Assembly: GCA_034670065.1 (NCBI GenBank)
Contig: JAXMOG010000002.1
Location: 124,001 to 188,000, forward strand
DNA from: Mesobacterium_A sp034670065
GTDB lineage: Bacteria; Pseudomonadota; Alphaproteobacteria; Rhodobacterales; Rhodobacteraceae
Direction: 5' to 3'
DNA: 64,000 nt
Under the pieces are notes generated by a model that was not told the DNA's origin, did no database searches, and worked only from the letters and a program-made list of their open reading frames with translations. Made by a program: the position numbers and the translations under genes. Within the stretch, counting starts at the first letter, position 1. Each line of letters starts with the position of its first letter. This document shows, piece after piece, positions 34,052 to 42,190 of this stretch.

Positions 34052-34362
34052 GGCGCCGAAGTGACAGCGCCCGCAGGTGAGGTCAAGCCTTCAAGATAGG
34101 TGCGTGGCTCTGATGTGAAATTTTCATGGGCAGAGGTCTTTTTGACCTCCAGATTTCGCGAAAGCAGGATTTTGACGCGCCGGGTCAAAACAGATGTTCA
34201 AAATGCCCCTTTTGGGATGATGGACAATTTGTCCACTCTGGCACTGACGGTGAAAAAACTGTTGGTAAGGATGACGCAAAGACACTGAAACAGGGCAAAA
34301 CGCGCTGGAATACCGTTTTCGAAAGTGCAAGCCTTTGGGCATAAAGGGAGGAACAACCAGCC
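34052..34362 (+). promoter_or_regulatory. Upstream region of the tup operon with inverted repeats
   Basis: This 311-base gap has no convincing gene. It holds a perfect inverted repeat TGGACAA-T-TTGTCCA at 34221-34235, a shorter one TGAAA-T-TTTCA near 34116-34126, and a small hairpin GAGGTC-TTTTT-GACCTC at 34133-34149. The first repeat is a good operator candidate for tupBCA. No ModE-type box was recognised. A ribosome site GGGAGGA precedes tupB. Confidence 0.45.
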
Positions 34363-35067
34363 ATGGTTGATCTTTGGAATGGTCTGGCACAGGCGTTTTG
34401 GCTTGTCGTGACCTTGGATTCAGAGCTGGTTGAGATCGCGTTGCGATCCCTGCAGGTGACGTTGACAGCACTGGTTGTTGCGTCGCTGATTGCCATGCCA
34501 TTGGCGGCTTTTTTGGCTGTGCGGCGCTTTCGTTGGCGCCGGCCAGTCATCGCGTTGCTGAATGCGTTGATGGGTTTGCCGCCGGTTGTGGTGGGGTTGA
34601 TCGTCTATGTGTTTTTATCCCGCAATGGCCCGATGGGTGCGCTGGGATTGCTGTTCACACCGACGGCCATGGTCATTGCACAGGTGATTATCATTGTGCC
34701 GCTGATCGCTTCAATCGCTCATCAATCGATCCGCGATCTTTGGCAGGAATATCATGACCTGCTGATTTCGATGAATGTCAGCCAAAGACAGAAAATACAG
34801 ACACTAATCTGGGATGCGCGGCGGGCTTTGCTGACGGCGTCTTTGGCGGGATTTGGCCGCGCCATTGGTGAGGTGGGGGCGATCATGATTGTCGGCGGCA
34901 ATATTGATCACGCCACCCGTGTTTTGACCACGGCCATCGCGTTGGAAACCGGCAAAGGCGAATTCGCCTTGGCCTTGGCGCTGGGCTTTGTGCTGATCGG
35001 GCTGGCGATATCAGTCAATCTGGCGATCCACTGGCTGGGCCGGACAGAGCGGGAGGGCCGCTGGTGA
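34363..35067 (+). CDS. tupB: Tungstate ABC transporter permease
   Basis: A 234-residue inner-membrane permease with about five to six helices and the cytoplasmic coupling loop LISMNVSQRQKIQTLIWDARRALLTASLAGFGRAIGEVG-like, in which the EAA-type Gly is seen in GFGRAIGEVGAIMIVGG. The arrangement and sequence fit TupB rather than ModB. It overlaps tupC by four bases (GTGA). The gene order permease-ATPase-binding protein differs from the more common A-B-C order. Confidence 0.87.
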   Translation: MVDLWNGLAQAFWLVVTLDSELVEIALRSLQVTLTALVVASLIAMPLAAFLAVRRFRWRRPVIALLNALMGLPPVVVGLIVYVFLSRNGPMGALGLLFTPTAMVIAQVIIIVPLIASIAHQSIRDLWQEYHDLLISMNVSQRQKIQTLIWDARRALLTASLAGFGRAIGEVGAIMIVGGNIDHATRVLTTAIALETGKGEFALALALGFVLIGLAISVNLAIHWLGRTEREGRW

Positions 35068-35777
35068 GCGATCTGTTTCCCCTTCATGTCCAGGGCGCGG
35101 TGTCTTCGCGGGCCGGTACGGTTCTGGTCGGCCCAATCGATTTGCAGCTGGACGGGCAGGGCACATGCGTTGTGATCGGCCCGAACGGGTCAGGCAAAAC
35201 CACACTGTTGCGGATGTTGCACGGGGCTGCCCGGCTGAACAAAGGCACACTGACTTGGGCTTGCCCAACCCCAGTGGCGCATCGTGCTCAGGCGTTTGTG
35301 TTTCAGCGCCCGGTAATGCTGCGCAGATCTGTTGTTGATAACCTGGCCTATCCCTTGCAGGTGCGCGGTGTGCCGCGCAAGCAAGCACGCCTTCAGGCTC
35401 GTGAATGGGCTGAACGGATTGGTCTGGCTGAAATGCTGGATCGGCACGCGCCCGTATTATCGGGGGGCGAACAGCAAAAACTTGCTCTGGGCCGGGCCTT
35501 GATTACCGAACCGAAAGTGCTGTTTCTTGACGAACCCTGCGCGTCTTTGGACGGGCGGGCGATGCGCGAAATAGAGTCTATTCTTGGCGAAGCCAAAGCA
35601 AAAGGCACGCGCTTGATCATGTCGACACATGACATGGGGCAGGCCAAACGGCTGGCCGACACTGTTGTTTTCCTATTGCGGGGTAGAGTGCATGAATGCG
35701 CCCCCGCGCCACGGTTTTTTCAATCGCCTGCAACGTCTCAGGCACGTGCTTTCCTGAAGGGGGATATCGTCGAATGA
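35064..35777 (+). CDS. tupC: Tungstate ABC transporter ATP-binding protein
   Basis: A 237-residue ABC ATPase: Walker A IGPNGSGKTTLLRML, Q-loop FVFQRPVML, signature LSGGEQQKLALGRAL, Walker B VLFLDEPCASLD and H-loop MSTHDMGQAKRL. It has no C-terminal Mop/oxyanion domain such as ModC carries, which supports the Tup assignment. Overlaps both neighbours (GTGA with tupB, ATGA with tupA). Confidence 0.88.
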   Translation: MSDLFPLHVQGAVSSRAGTVLVGPIDLQLDGQGTCVVIGPNGSGKTTLLRMLHGAARLNKGTLTWACPTPVAHRAQAFVFQRPVMLRRSVVDNLAYPLQVRGVPRKQARLQAREWAERIGLAEMLDRHAPVLSGGEQQKLALGRALITEPKVLFLDEPCASLDGRAMREIESILGEAKAKGTRLIMSTHDMGQAKRLADTVVFLLRGRVHECAPAPRFFQSPATSQARAFLKGDIVE

Positions 35778-36577
35778 TGAAGAAACTTGTTCTGGCCGCA
35801 GCTGTCGCGGCCTTTGGCACTTTGGCTCAAGCCTCGGATGTCATGAAACTGGCGGTAACAACATCGTTCCACAACTCGGGCTTGGCAGAGGTATTGCTGC
35901 CCGAAATCAAGACAGACCTGGACCTTGAGGTGCAGTTATTGGTGGTTGGCACGGGGCAAGCCATCAAGCTGGGTCAGGCGGGCGATGTCGATGCAATTCT
36001 TGTGCATTCGAAAGGTGCGGAAGAAAAGTTTCTGGCCGAAGGCTCCGGCACCCACCGTCGCGAAATTATGTACAATGATTTTGTCTTCATTGGCCCGCAG
36101 AACGACCCTGCAACTGTGAAAACGGCAACCGCCGCCACGGATGCGTTGCAGAAAATTGCCACCGCTCAGGCCCCCTTTGTCAGCCGTGGTGATGACAGTG
36201 GCACGCACAAGAAAGAGCTGAGCCTGTGGAAAGCTGCTGGCTTGGATGTTGCAACTGCGGGTGAATGGTACAAAGCCGTTGGCGCCGGTATGGGCGCTGC
36301 GTTGAACACCGCTTCCGGCATGAACGGCTATATTTTGTCGGACCGGGCAAGCTGGTTGAACTTTGGCAACAAGGGCAGTCTGGCCCTGCTTTACGCAGGT
36401 GATCCGGTGCTATTCAATCAATATGCCTTCTTGCCTGTGAACCCGGAAAAACACCCTCATGCGAAAAATGATCTGGCAATGAAACTGGAGGGTTGGTTGA
36501 CCTCAGAGCGCGCCAAGGAACTGATCAACTCTTATCAGATTGGTGGTGAAACTCTGTTTGTCTTTAACGCGAAATAG
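35774..36577 (+). CDS. tupA: Tungstate-binding periplasmic protein
   Basis: A 267-residue solute-binding protein with a signal peptide (MMKKLVLAAAVAAFGTLAQA). The oxyanion-binding start VTTSFHNSGLAEVLLPEI resembles the TupA TTTS motif, and GDVDAILVHSKGAEEKF, SRGDDSGTHKKEL and SASGMNGYILSDRA-like segments follow. TupA homologues bind tungstate very tightly; molybdate cannot be excluded from sequence. A nearby formate dehydrogenase offers an obvious W/Mo consumer. Start ATG 35774 overlaps the tupC stop. Confidence 0.88.
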   Translation: MMKKLVLAAAVAAFGTLAQASDVMKLAVTTSFHNSGLAEVLLPEIKTDLDLEVQLLVVGTGQAIKLGQAGDVDAILVHSKGAEEKFLAEGSGTHRREIMYNDFVFIGPQNDPATVKTATAATDALQKIATAQAPFVSRGDDSGTHKKELSLWKAAGLDVATAGEWYKAVGAGMGAALNTASGMNGYILSDRASWLNFGNKGSLALLYAGDPVLFNQYAFLPVNPEKHPHAKNDLAMKLEGWLTSERAKELINSYQIGGETLFVFNAK

Positions 36578-36610
36578 ACCCTAATAAGGTTGTTTTACGC
36601 ATTCAAAGCA

Positions 36611-36642
36611 AAGGCCGCGCCACCCTGGCGCGGCCTTTTTTT
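36611..36642. terminator. Strong terminator after tupA
   Basis: A 12-bp perfect stem AAGGCCGCGCCA / TGGCGCGGCCTT with loop CCC and seven T. It lies between convergent tupA and the DUF6505 gene. Confidence 0.93.
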
Positions 36643-36656
36643 CATCAGTGTCCAAA

Positions 36657-37136
36657 TTATTCGTCTAATGAGCCGTGGATGGCAAATTGCTCTAACTCGG
36701 CATCTTCCGGTTCGATGACCCGGAACGCTTCGCGAACACCTGCTTCGGTCAATTCCCGCATCACAGTTAACAAGGTATTCGGGTCGTGATCTTCACATAG
36801 GTCCGCCATATGAAACAGCTCTTCGCGCGCCACGGGGCGGGCGGCATCCACTGACGGCGCGCCATAGTAAGTGACAAAATGCTGTGCCAACAGTTCTTCC
36901 AGTGTGGCCACTTCGGCAGGTTCAATTTGGGTAACAGCCACAAACGTCACGCGCCCGCCGGTTTCCAACCCGAACCAGCCATTGGAAAAGGCTTGCCGCG
37001 CCTTGCCGGTCAGATCGCCCTCAGTCCAGTTTGAAAACTCGAACCCTCCGGAAATGCACCATTCGCTGGTTCGTGCGGGTATGGCAAACACATGGGTGTC
37101 GCTTTCGTCGAAATGAATTGCACGCGCCAGTTTCAC
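36657..37136 (-). CDS. DUF6505 family protein of the formate dehydrogenase locus
   Basis: A 159-residue soluble protein (start KLARAIHFDESDTHVFA after the initiating GTG) that I recognise as the DUF6505 type found near formate dehydrogenase genes in Rhodobacterales. It has no signal peptide or membrane helix, and contains an acidic C-terminus. The GTG start overlaps the previous stop (GTGA), so it is translated with the DUF4444 gene. Function unknown; a part in FDH maturation is inferred from context. Confidence 0.75.
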   Translation of the reverse strand: MKLARAIHFDESDTHVFAIPARTSEWCISGGFEFSNWTEGDLTGKARQAFSNGWFGLETGGRVTFVAVTQIEPAEVATLEELLAQHFVTYYGAPSVDAARPVAREELFHMADLCEDHDPNTLLTVMRELTEAGVREAFRVIEPEDAELEQFAIHGSLDE

Positions 37137-37837
37137 GGTGTGTCCTCCAGCAAGGTTGTCAGGGGAATAATACGGGTATCGCTGTCATTGCGCAGCAACA
37201 TGCCAAAATCTTCGTCGACACCCAGAAAAGTGCCGCTGCTGCCGGCCCGCGTGGTTGGTTCGCCGACACCATGTGCCAACCCACGCCATTCGGCATGCAA
37301 GCTCCGCCCACTGTCTTCTTCCCAACGGGCGATCCAGTGCAGGGTATGACGGGCCCACGCTTCGATCAGCGCGCCTGGGTCCACGTCGGCGCAGCCTTCC
37401 GCAAACAGCGAAGTCCGGTCAGGGTGTTCCCCCGGACGGTCGTCACTGGGCAGCAAGGGCAATGTGAACCCCACCACCAGCCAGTCAGGAACGGCTTTTT
37501 CATCTGCATCCGACGCCAGAACCCGGAACCGCCCGCATGTGGCGCCATTGATGCGAATGCCGCCGTCCCATTCCAGATGCACAGCCACCTCAGGTGGAGC
37601 CAGCGCACCCAGCGCGTTTTGAAATCCGACCCCGCAGACGGGCAGCATCGCCATTGCCTTCGCCAAAGGGACTTCGGGCGCAAAAACCAATGCGGCTTCC
37701 AGCACCGAATGCCCAAGCGAATAGGCGATCATCCCCGATTCACATCCCATCGTGGCGCGCAGGCAGGCATGATCAAACGCACCGCTATCGGTTTGCTCTC
37801 CCCACAGCAGGGGCGGAAAGATCAGGGTGTTTGGCAT
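37133..37837 (-). CDS. Biotin/lipoate ligase-like protein (DUF4444), ligase lysine absent
   Basis: A 234-residue protein with a BPL/LplA-like fold (about 1-175) and a C-terminal DUF4444 region (about 180-234). In true ligases the stretch KWPNDI...GxKxxG provides the catalytic Lys. Here the matching stretch reads LEWDGGIRINGATCGRF and has no Lys, so acyl-adenylate chemistry looks unlikely. It lies in the Mrp/DUF6494/DUF6505 group next to formate dehydrogenase genes. A role as binding or scaffold protein in maturation is possible. The alignment is by eye. Confidence 0.78.
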   Translation of the reverse strand: MPNTLIFPPLLWGEQTDSGAFDHACLRATMGCESGMIAYSLGHSVLEAALVFAPEVPLAKAMAMLPVCGVGFQNALGALAPPEVAVHLEWDGGIRINGATCGRFRVLASDADEKAVPDWLVVGFTLPLLPSDDRPGEHPDRTSLFAEGCADVDPGALIEAWARHTLHWIARWEEDSGRSLHAEWRGLAHGVGEPTTRAGSSGTFLGVDEDFGMLLRNDSDTRIIPLTTLLEDTP

Positions 37838-37839
37838 GC

Positions 37840-38907
37840 TTATGCCACCCCCATCGCCACCAGCGCATTGCCCACATCACGGAATGCCCGCGCCTGTGCA
37901 CTGTCCGGCTGACTAACGGTAAGGGGTGCACCCCCGTCTGCAGCCAGTCGGATTTGCAGGTCCAATGGCACTTCTGCCAGCAAAGGAACGCCCAGTTTCA
38001 GAGCCTCTTTCGCAACACCGCCATGCCCGAACATATGTTCTTCGTGACCACAGCTGGAGCAGATATGCGTGCTCATATTCTCGATCATGCCAAGAAGCGG
38101 AACCTTAAGCTGGTTGAACATGTCGATCCCCTTCCGGGCGTCCAACAAGGCCACGTCCTGCGGGGTCGAAACGATGATGGCCCCATCAACATGGGTTTTC
38201 TGGCTTAGCGTCATTTGCACGTCACCTGTGCCGGGGGGCAAATCCACCAACAGCACGTCCAAAGCGCCCCATTGCACCTGCATCATCATCTGCTGCAAAG
38301 CGCCCATCAGCATCGGGCCACGCCAGACAACAGCCTGATCTTCATTGGTCATCAGACCCATCGACATCACGGTCACACCGTGATTGCGCATTGGCAGGAT
38401 GGTTTTGCCATCGGGGCTTGCAGGCCGTCCGCTGATCCCCATCATCCGGGGTTGGCTGGGGCCATAAACATCTGCGTCCAACAGCCCTACGCGTCGGCCT
38501 TGCTGCGCCAATGCGCAGGCCAGATTGGCGGAAACCGTTGATTTGCCAACACCTCCCTTGCCACTGGCAACGGCAATCACATGAGCCACGCCGGGAATCC
38601 GCTGTGGCCCCTTGGGCTCTGCGGGGCGGCTGGGCTTCAAGTCAGGCGGCGCCTTTTCCGAATGGCCGGTCATTACGATCATGACCTTGCTCACACCGTC
38701 CAGCGCGTTCAGCGCGGTTTCGGCCTGTGCTTTTACGGTGGAATAGGCCGTGGATTGGCTTGGCGGTATCTCCATCACAAAGCGCACCGCGCCATCATCG
38801 TCTACGTTCAGCGCACGCATAATCCCGCTGGCCACAATATCAGTGCCGGTTGCCGGATCGGTGATGGTTTTCAAAACGTCCAGAACTGTGTCTCTGCTGG
38901 CAGGCAC
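37840..38907 (-). CDS. apbC: Mrp/ApbC (NBP35-type) Fe-S cluster carrier ATPase
   Basis: A 355-residue protein. Residues 1-95 are a MIP18/DUF59 domain; the rest is a deviant-Walker P-loop NTPase (GKGGVGKSTVSANLA). The cluster-binding pair CxxC is in STHICSSCGHEEHMFG. Such proteins deliver [4Fe-4S] clusters. The GTG start directly abuts the stop of the DUF6494 gene. Given the many Fe-S proteins in this locus (FdhA, FdhB, the large ferredoxin-like protein), it may be dedicated to them, an inference from context. Confidence 0.93.
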   Translation of the reverse strand: MPASRDTVLDVLKTITDPATGTDIVASGIMRALNVDDDGAVRFVMEIPPSQSTAYSTVKAQAETALNALDGVSKVMIVMTGHSEKAPPDLKPSRPAEPKGPQRIPGVAHVIAVASGKGGVGKSTVSANLACALAQQGRRVGLLDADVYGPSQPRMMGISGRPASPDGKTILPMRNHGVTVMSMGLMTNEDQAVVWRGPMLMGALQQMMMQVQWGALDVLLVDLPPGTGDVQMTLSQKTHVDGAIIVSTPQDVALLDARKGIDMFNQLKVPLLGMIENMSTHICSSCGHEEHMFGHGGVAKEALKLGVPLLAEVPLDLQIRLAADGGAPLTVSQPDSAQARAFRDVGNALVAMGVA

Positions 38908-39099
38908 TCAATTATCTCCTTTGATGTCGCCGGTGATCTCATGGGTCATGCCCAGTTCTTCGATCGTGACAACGGCCTTCACGGCATAACTCTTGCCTGC
39001 TGTGTCGGCATTGCGCAATGCGTCCTCGATGGCTTGCTGAGAAGTTACACCAACCTGTTTCAGAAATTTCCGCATCGACATGTTGAAATCGTCGTTCAT
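38908..39099 (-). CDS. DUF6494 family small protein
   Basis: A 63-residue soluble protein (FLKQVGVTSQQAIEDALRNA, then VKAVVTIEELGMTHEI). It has no Cys, signal or membrane segment. It is the first gene of the minus-strand unit DUF6494-apbC-DUF4444-DUF6505 and starts 58 bases from the divergent cytochrome hybrid. I recognise it as DUF6494, regularly linked to this type of formate dehydrogenase locus; function unknown. Confidence 0.75.
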   Translation of the reverse strand: MNDDFNMSMRKFLKQVGVTSQQAIEDALRNADTAGKSYAVKAVVTIEELGMTHEITGDIKGDN

Positions 39100-39157
39100 C
39101 TCACTGTTCCTTGCCTGGGTTTGACGCGGCCCAACCGCGCCGTTTAGTCTCTAACAC

Positions 39158-39904
39158 ATGTGGATTCGCACCTGTCTCACCATTGCAGCATTGGTTCTGT
39201 TGCCCGTTTGGGTACAGGCCGACACCAAAACCGTGCGTCTGCACGCCCCGGCGAAATTGGTTGAAACCGGGTTGCTGAAATACATCCTGCCGCGGTTCTC
39301 TTTGAAGACACAGGTGAAGGTGACGCAGGTCCAAGAGGTCGCTCAAGCCGACATTACGTTCGGCGCGCAGGGGCGTCCGCTGTTCGAAGGGGCGGGGGAA
39401 GTCTGGCGAATGGATCAGCGGTCCGAAGGTCACGCCGGAACAGACCGTTTTGTGGCCTGGTTGATGTCCGAGATCGGGACACGGACGATTCTGGCCTATG
39501 CGCCGGAAGGGACGCCGCTTTTCACAAAGCCTAGCCAAACAGAGCAGGCCGTCGCCGAAATCACCTTTGACGGAGATCCGGTTCTGGGGCTGCGGGTGTC
39601 GCGCACGCATTGTATTCGGTGTCATGTGGTTGATGACCAGGCGTTGTTGTCCGGGATCGGATCGACACCCAGTTTCGCGGTGTTGCGCAGCCTGCCTGAC
39701 TGGGATCAACGGTTTGCCGCCTTCTTTGCGCTGAACCCGCATCCGTCGTTTACGGTGATCCAGGATGTCACAGAGCCTTTCCCTCATGACCGGCCATCGC
39801 CCATTGTGCCCATCGACCTGACACTGGACGATCTGGATGCCATATTGGCCTATGTCGCAGGCATGGCGCCTGCGGAATTGGGCGCGCCGCTGAAGCATCA
39901 GTGA
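39158..39904 (+). CDS. TupA-like / cytochrome c hybrid protein
   Basis: A 248-residue secreted protein with a signal peptide (1-21, VQA-DT). A c-type heme site CIRCH at 152-156, with GIGSTPSF and LTLDDLDAILAYVAGM downstream, makes residues 145-240 a cytochrome c domain. Residues 22-125 resemble a shortened oxyanion-binding protein: TGLLKYILPRFSLKTQVKV parallels TupA SGLAEVLLPEIKTDLDLEV, and WLMSEIGTRTILAYAPEGTPLF parallels the TupA C-terminal WLTSERAKELINSYQIGG. The middle of the TupA fold seems missing. It might couple a ligand or redox state to the FDH locus. Its 3' end overlaps the convergent Fe-S gene by 7 bases. Confidence 0.7.
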   Translation: MWIRTCLTIAALVLLPVWVQADTKTVRLHAPAKLVETGLLKYILPRFSLKTQVKVTQVQEVAQADITFGAQGRPLFEGAGEVWRMDQRSEGHAGTDRFVAWLMSEIGTRTILAYAPEGTPLFTKPSQTEQAVAEITFDGDPVLGLRVSRTHCIRCHVVDDQALLSGIGSTPSFAVLRSLPDWDQRFAAFFALNPHPSFTVIQDVTEPFPHDRPSPIVPIDLTLDDLDAILAYVAGMAPAELGAPLKHQ

Positions 39905-41847
39905 TCACGCCGCTTGCTAAGGTAGTCTTCTGTGGTGCGTGGGCGCGGGCGCGGCTTGGACGCAAAAGGATTGTCATCCGAATGGAACTGGGCGTTCACC
40001 CGACAATCATCACACATCTGGATCATGCGTAGCTTGTCGCCACCCGCAAACATCGCATGGTCCTGAAGCTTTTCCGTGATCCGCTCGATGGCGGATTTTA
40101 CCCCAAACAAAGACCCGCATTCGACACAGGCAAACGGCTCTTCCTCATTCAGGGTTGTTTGCTCAAACGCAGCATCGGTCAGGTTCAGCCTTGGCTCATA
40201 GGTAATGGCGGTTTCCGGACAGACGGTGGCGCAGATTCCGCATTGTAGACACGCATCCTCCTGAAACCGCAGTTGGGGTAAATCCTGATTGTCGCCAAGG
40301 GCACCGGATGGGCACAACGACACACAAGACAGGCACAGCGTGCAGGCATCGGTATCCACGACCACAGCGCCATATGGCGCGCCTTCGGGAAGCGGCAAAG
40401 CTTCGGTTTCGGGGTGAAGCGCCCGCGCGGCTTGCCGTGTGATTTGGCGCCGTTGTCCCATCGGGCGTACCGGCTGCAACACCGCGGCCGGGGCCGTTTC
40501 GGCAAATAACGTGTCCGACATGGCATCCGGGTCAGGCGTATCAATCAAAACCACAGTGTTTTCGCCACCGATTGCGCTGGCCAATGCCACCTGTACGGTC
40601 AAGGCGTCCAGATCTGCCTTGGGCCCCGGCAGCAGCGAGACAGAGGCAAACCCGGCCGCCAAAGCCGCAACAATTTCCGCATGACCAAAGGCCCCAATCG
40701 CGGACATTTCCAGCGGGATCACATCTGCCGGAAGGCCGCGCCCGTGACGCGCAGACAAGCGGATCATCTCGGCGCCGTGGGCGTCATGCACCAACAGTCG
40801 GGGGGCATGACCACCGGCATCCTGATACGCTTTGGCCAGTGTTTGCACCCGGCGGAACGTCAGGTCGACAGGGGGCGCATCGTAAGAGATGGCACCAGAC
40901 GGGCAAGCGGCCGAGCAGGCCCCGCATCCCGCGCAAATCATCGGGTCAACACTAACGTGATCACCATTGGATGTGATCGCCCCGGTTGGGCACAGGTCCA
41001 GACAGTTGGTACAGCCCGTCTGTTCGGCACGCGAATGGGCGCATAGCAGCGGTTCCGTCCGCACATACAGCGGTTTTTCGAACGTGCCGACCATATGGGA
41101 TGCCGCAAGGATGGCAGCCGACACCGCCGGTGGATGCGCCGGGTCCGCCCGCAGATAGCCTTCGCGTTTTTCATGGGCGGAAAACAGCGGTGTGCCGCCG
41201 CGCAGATCCAGCACGATATCACACTCTGACACGCCGCCATTTTGTGGGTCGGTCAGCGCAAAGGCACCGCGTCCACCCGGTACGATTTGTTGTAACTGGT
41301 CGATGTGGATGTTGAACTGCCCCAAGGCACCGCTGGCGCGGCGCAATTGCCCAAACACAACGTCAAAATCACGGCTATCGGGCAGCTCGGTTGTGGTCTC
41401 CAGCAACACGGTCACTGACAGAAAATCCTTCAGCTGTTCCGCCGCAGCCAATGCGGTTTCGGGGGACCCGAGGATCAGGCACAGCCCTTCCGAGATGACA
41501 TCAAGCGACTTTTCGGCTGCGGCTGGCAGCAAGGCTTCGGCCATCAAGGCGGACATTTTGGCCAGTTTTGGGGCCTTATCGTCTGACCAGCCCGCCCTGT
41601 CACGCAGGTCCAATGTGGCGGGTGGTTCGGCCTCGATTTCCGCCGCGAGCGCTTCGAAAATGCGGGCTTCCTGGGCACAGCAAAAAATTGTGTCGCCTTC
41701 CGCCAGCGCGGCAGCGGCCTGGTCGAATTGGGTTGTGCACAGGGCAGTGAACGGTGCGCGCACCTGTTGACCTGTGGCATCGGACAGCGCGTTGGCGTCA
41801 ATGGCCATGCTGCCAGAACAATCACATGTAATCAGTGTCTTAGCCAT
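39898..41847 (-). CDS. Large multi-[4Fe-4S] ferredoxin-like protein
   Basis: A 649-residue cytoplasmic protein of the formate dehydrogenase locus. Four 4Fe-4S motifs occur as two pairs: CTNCLDLCP with CAGCGACSAACP near the centre, and CTLCLSCVSLCP with CLQCGICATVCP near the C-terminus. CVECG and CDDCR near the end may bind another metal, and the N-terminus has CDCSGSM. Between the pairs lies a region (HAPRLLVHDAHGAEMI...) that may be a second alpha/beta domain. ATG 41847 has GGAGGGAGGAGAG upstream. It transcribes away from the fdh operon. Electron transfer in FDH assembly or an accessory reductase are both possible. Confidence 0.8.
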   Translation of the reverse strand: MAKTLITCDCSGSMAIDANALSDATGQQVRAPFTALCTTQFDQAAAALAEGDTIFCCAQEARIFEALAAEIEAEPPATLDLRDRAGWSDDKAPKLAKMSALMAEALLPAAAEKSLDVISEGLCLILGSPETALAAAEQLKDFLSVTVLLETTTELPDSRDFDVVFGQLRRASGALGQFNIHIDQLQQIVPGGRGAFALTDPQNGGVSECDIVLDLRGGTPLFSAHEKREGYLRADPAHPPAVSAAILAASHMVGTFEKPLYVRTEPLLCAHSRAEQTGCTNCLDLCPTGAITSNGDHVSVDPMICAGCGACSAACPSGAISYDAPPVDLTFRRVQTLAKAYQDAGGHAPRLLVHDAHGAEMIRLSARHGRGLPADVIPLEMSAIGAFGHAEIVAALAAGFASVSLLPGPKADLDALTVQVALASAIGGENTVVLIDTPDPDAMSDTLFAETAPAAVLQPVRPMGQRRQITRQAARALHPETEALPLPEGAPYGAVVVDTDACTLCLSCVSLCPSGALGDNQDLPQLRFQEDACLQCGICATVCPETAITYEPRLNLTDAAFEQTTLNEEEPFACVECGSLFGVKSAIERITEKLQDHAMFAGGDKLRMIQMCDDCRVNAQFHSDDNPFASKPRPRPRTTEDYLSKRRDH

Positions 41848-42190
41848 GCTCTCCTCCCTCTCCGAAGCTGGGCGTATGTGCCGTTTTTTCCTTCGGTTTG
41901 GCCAAAGGCTACACACGATTCGGCGGCACCGACAACCGGGTATCTTGGGGCGGCCGGTCCAGAATCACCTCGTCAGCACCCCTGATTTGGTGAAGTGATT
42001 CGCCCAATAGGCACCGCCTGAAATTGTGGACAAAAAAAGTCAGGATAGACATTTCGTCCTTCCCGGAATCTGCAGATTGCTTCGGTGTCCCATTTTGTCC
42101 TGCTTTGGTGTGTCCTGCGTTTTTCGGCAGGAAAGGCATTGCCGCAGCGTTGGCTTGCCGAACATACTTTTGCAGGGAGGACGATCATCG
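41848..42190. promoter_or_regulatory. Divergent control region of the formate dehydrogenase locus
   Basis: This 343-base gap separates the Fe-S protein gene (minus) from the fdh operon (plus) and has no gene. It contains an inverted pair CCTGA / TCAGG (42017-42021, 42040-42044) enclosing TTGTGGACAA (42024-42033), a further TTTGTCC (42094-42100), and a hairpin CCTGC...GCAGG near 42114-42131. The TGGACAA/TTGTCC words resemble the arms of the palindrome before tupB. No sigma-54 GG-N10-GC promoter was found. Confidence 0.4.

Noticed and set aside
41848..42190. Sigma-54 promoter upstream of the fdh operon
   Set aside because: No GG-N10-GC pair with flanking consensus was found, and the local NtrC-type regulator lacks GAFTGA.
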